Shown here: piece after piece, positions 63,940-64,000 of the stretch
Numbering within the stretch: the first letter of the stretch is position 1
Layout: each line of letters begins with the position of its first letter
From: Planctomycetota bacterium
GTDB lineage: Bacteria > Planctomycetota > Planctomycetia > Planctomycetales > Planctomycetaceae
Length of the DNA: 64,000 nucleotides
Direction of reading: 5' to 3'
NCBI GenBank assembly: GCA_027623235.1
Contig: JAQBVJ010000008.1
Coordinates: forward strand, 15,001 to 79,000
Notes under the pieces: model-generated
Told to the model about the DNA's origin: nothing
Database searches by the model: none
What the model saw: the letters and a program-made list of their open reading frames with translations, nothing else
Made by a program: the position numbers and the translations under genes

Positions 63940-64000
63940 GGCCGCTCCGACGAACCTGACGCGAGGGCGATTTAGATTCTTCAGTCGTCAGGCCTTCGCG

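Noticed and set aside
1-64000. tRNA, rRNA, CRISPR array or replication origin
   Set aside because: By-eye inspection found no tRNA-like cloverleaf with a GGTTCGAATCC-type T arm, no rRNA, no regular spaced direct repeats and no DnaA-box cluster; a covariance-model scan was not possible.

Overview
The window looks like chromosomal DNA of a planctomycete (Planctomycetota). It is GC-rich and carries three Tat-exported DUF1501 sulfatase-like proteins, a large cytochrome-c-like DUF1549/DUF1553 protein, secreted beta-propeller and DUF3472 proteins, a very large Ser/Thr kinase with a TPR tail, and many GTG/TTG starts. I saw no rRNA, tRNA, CRISPR array or transposase gene.

Layout. 1-9 kb: 5' part of a catalase-like gene, a 1452-aa kinase/pseudo-cyclase/ATPase/TPR regulator, an orphan TPR-tail fragment, a secreted TIM-barrel protein, a beta-propeller protein and thyX. 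9-16.5 kb: a DUF1501 protein, a Tat-exported fused ethanolamine ammonia-lyase (EutB-EutC), a DUF5077/DUF3472 protein and a secreted alpha/beta hydrolase. 16.5-23.2 kb: a mutagenic SOS cassette, lexA-imuA-imuB running leftward, then an SRAP gene on the other strand, then dnaE2. 23.3-32.5 kb: a DUF1501 protein, an acyltransferase, an HD-GYP protein, an OleA-type thiolase, another DUF1501 protein and lysA, separated by palindromic intergenic repeats. 32.6-35.5 kb: a mosaic zone in which four genes are cut at two points (about 33,300 and 35,515), either by real rearrangement or by an assembly mis-join. 35.5-42.9 kb: five same-strand genes for an unassigned amine or amide pathway (class III aminotransferase fragment, nitrilase-family amidase, Orn/Lys/Arg decarboxylase-like enzyme, ATP-grasp ligase with a T8 frameshift, C45 acyltransferase/hydrolase). 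43.1-45.7 kb: an SNF2 helicase with two small upstream genes. 46-53.3 kb: a seven-gene leftward efflux operon (TolC-like protein, Cys/His-rich exported protein, FtsX permease, lipoprotein, HlyD adaptor, ABC ATPase, second permease). 53.7-64 kb: cobA-hemD fusion, Ldh-family dehydrogenase, DUF2314 membrane protein, a toxin-antitoxin pair, the DUF1549/DUF1553 protein, and an HTH-receiver regulator followed by a terminator and a histidine kinase.

How the genes work together. The SOS cassette is a coherent translesion-mutagenesis module. The 46-53 kb operon has every part of a tripartite envelope pump plus accessory exported proteins. The 35.5-42.9 kb set has the enzyme classes expected for decarboxylating an amino acid, ligating the product to a carboxylate and trimming or transferring an acyl group; it is the best candidate here for an undescribed pathway. 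The exported EutBC fusion is the most surprising single gene, because ethanolamine ammonia-lyase is normally a cytosolic or microcompartment enzyme. All family calls come from reading motifs by eye; no database search was run.
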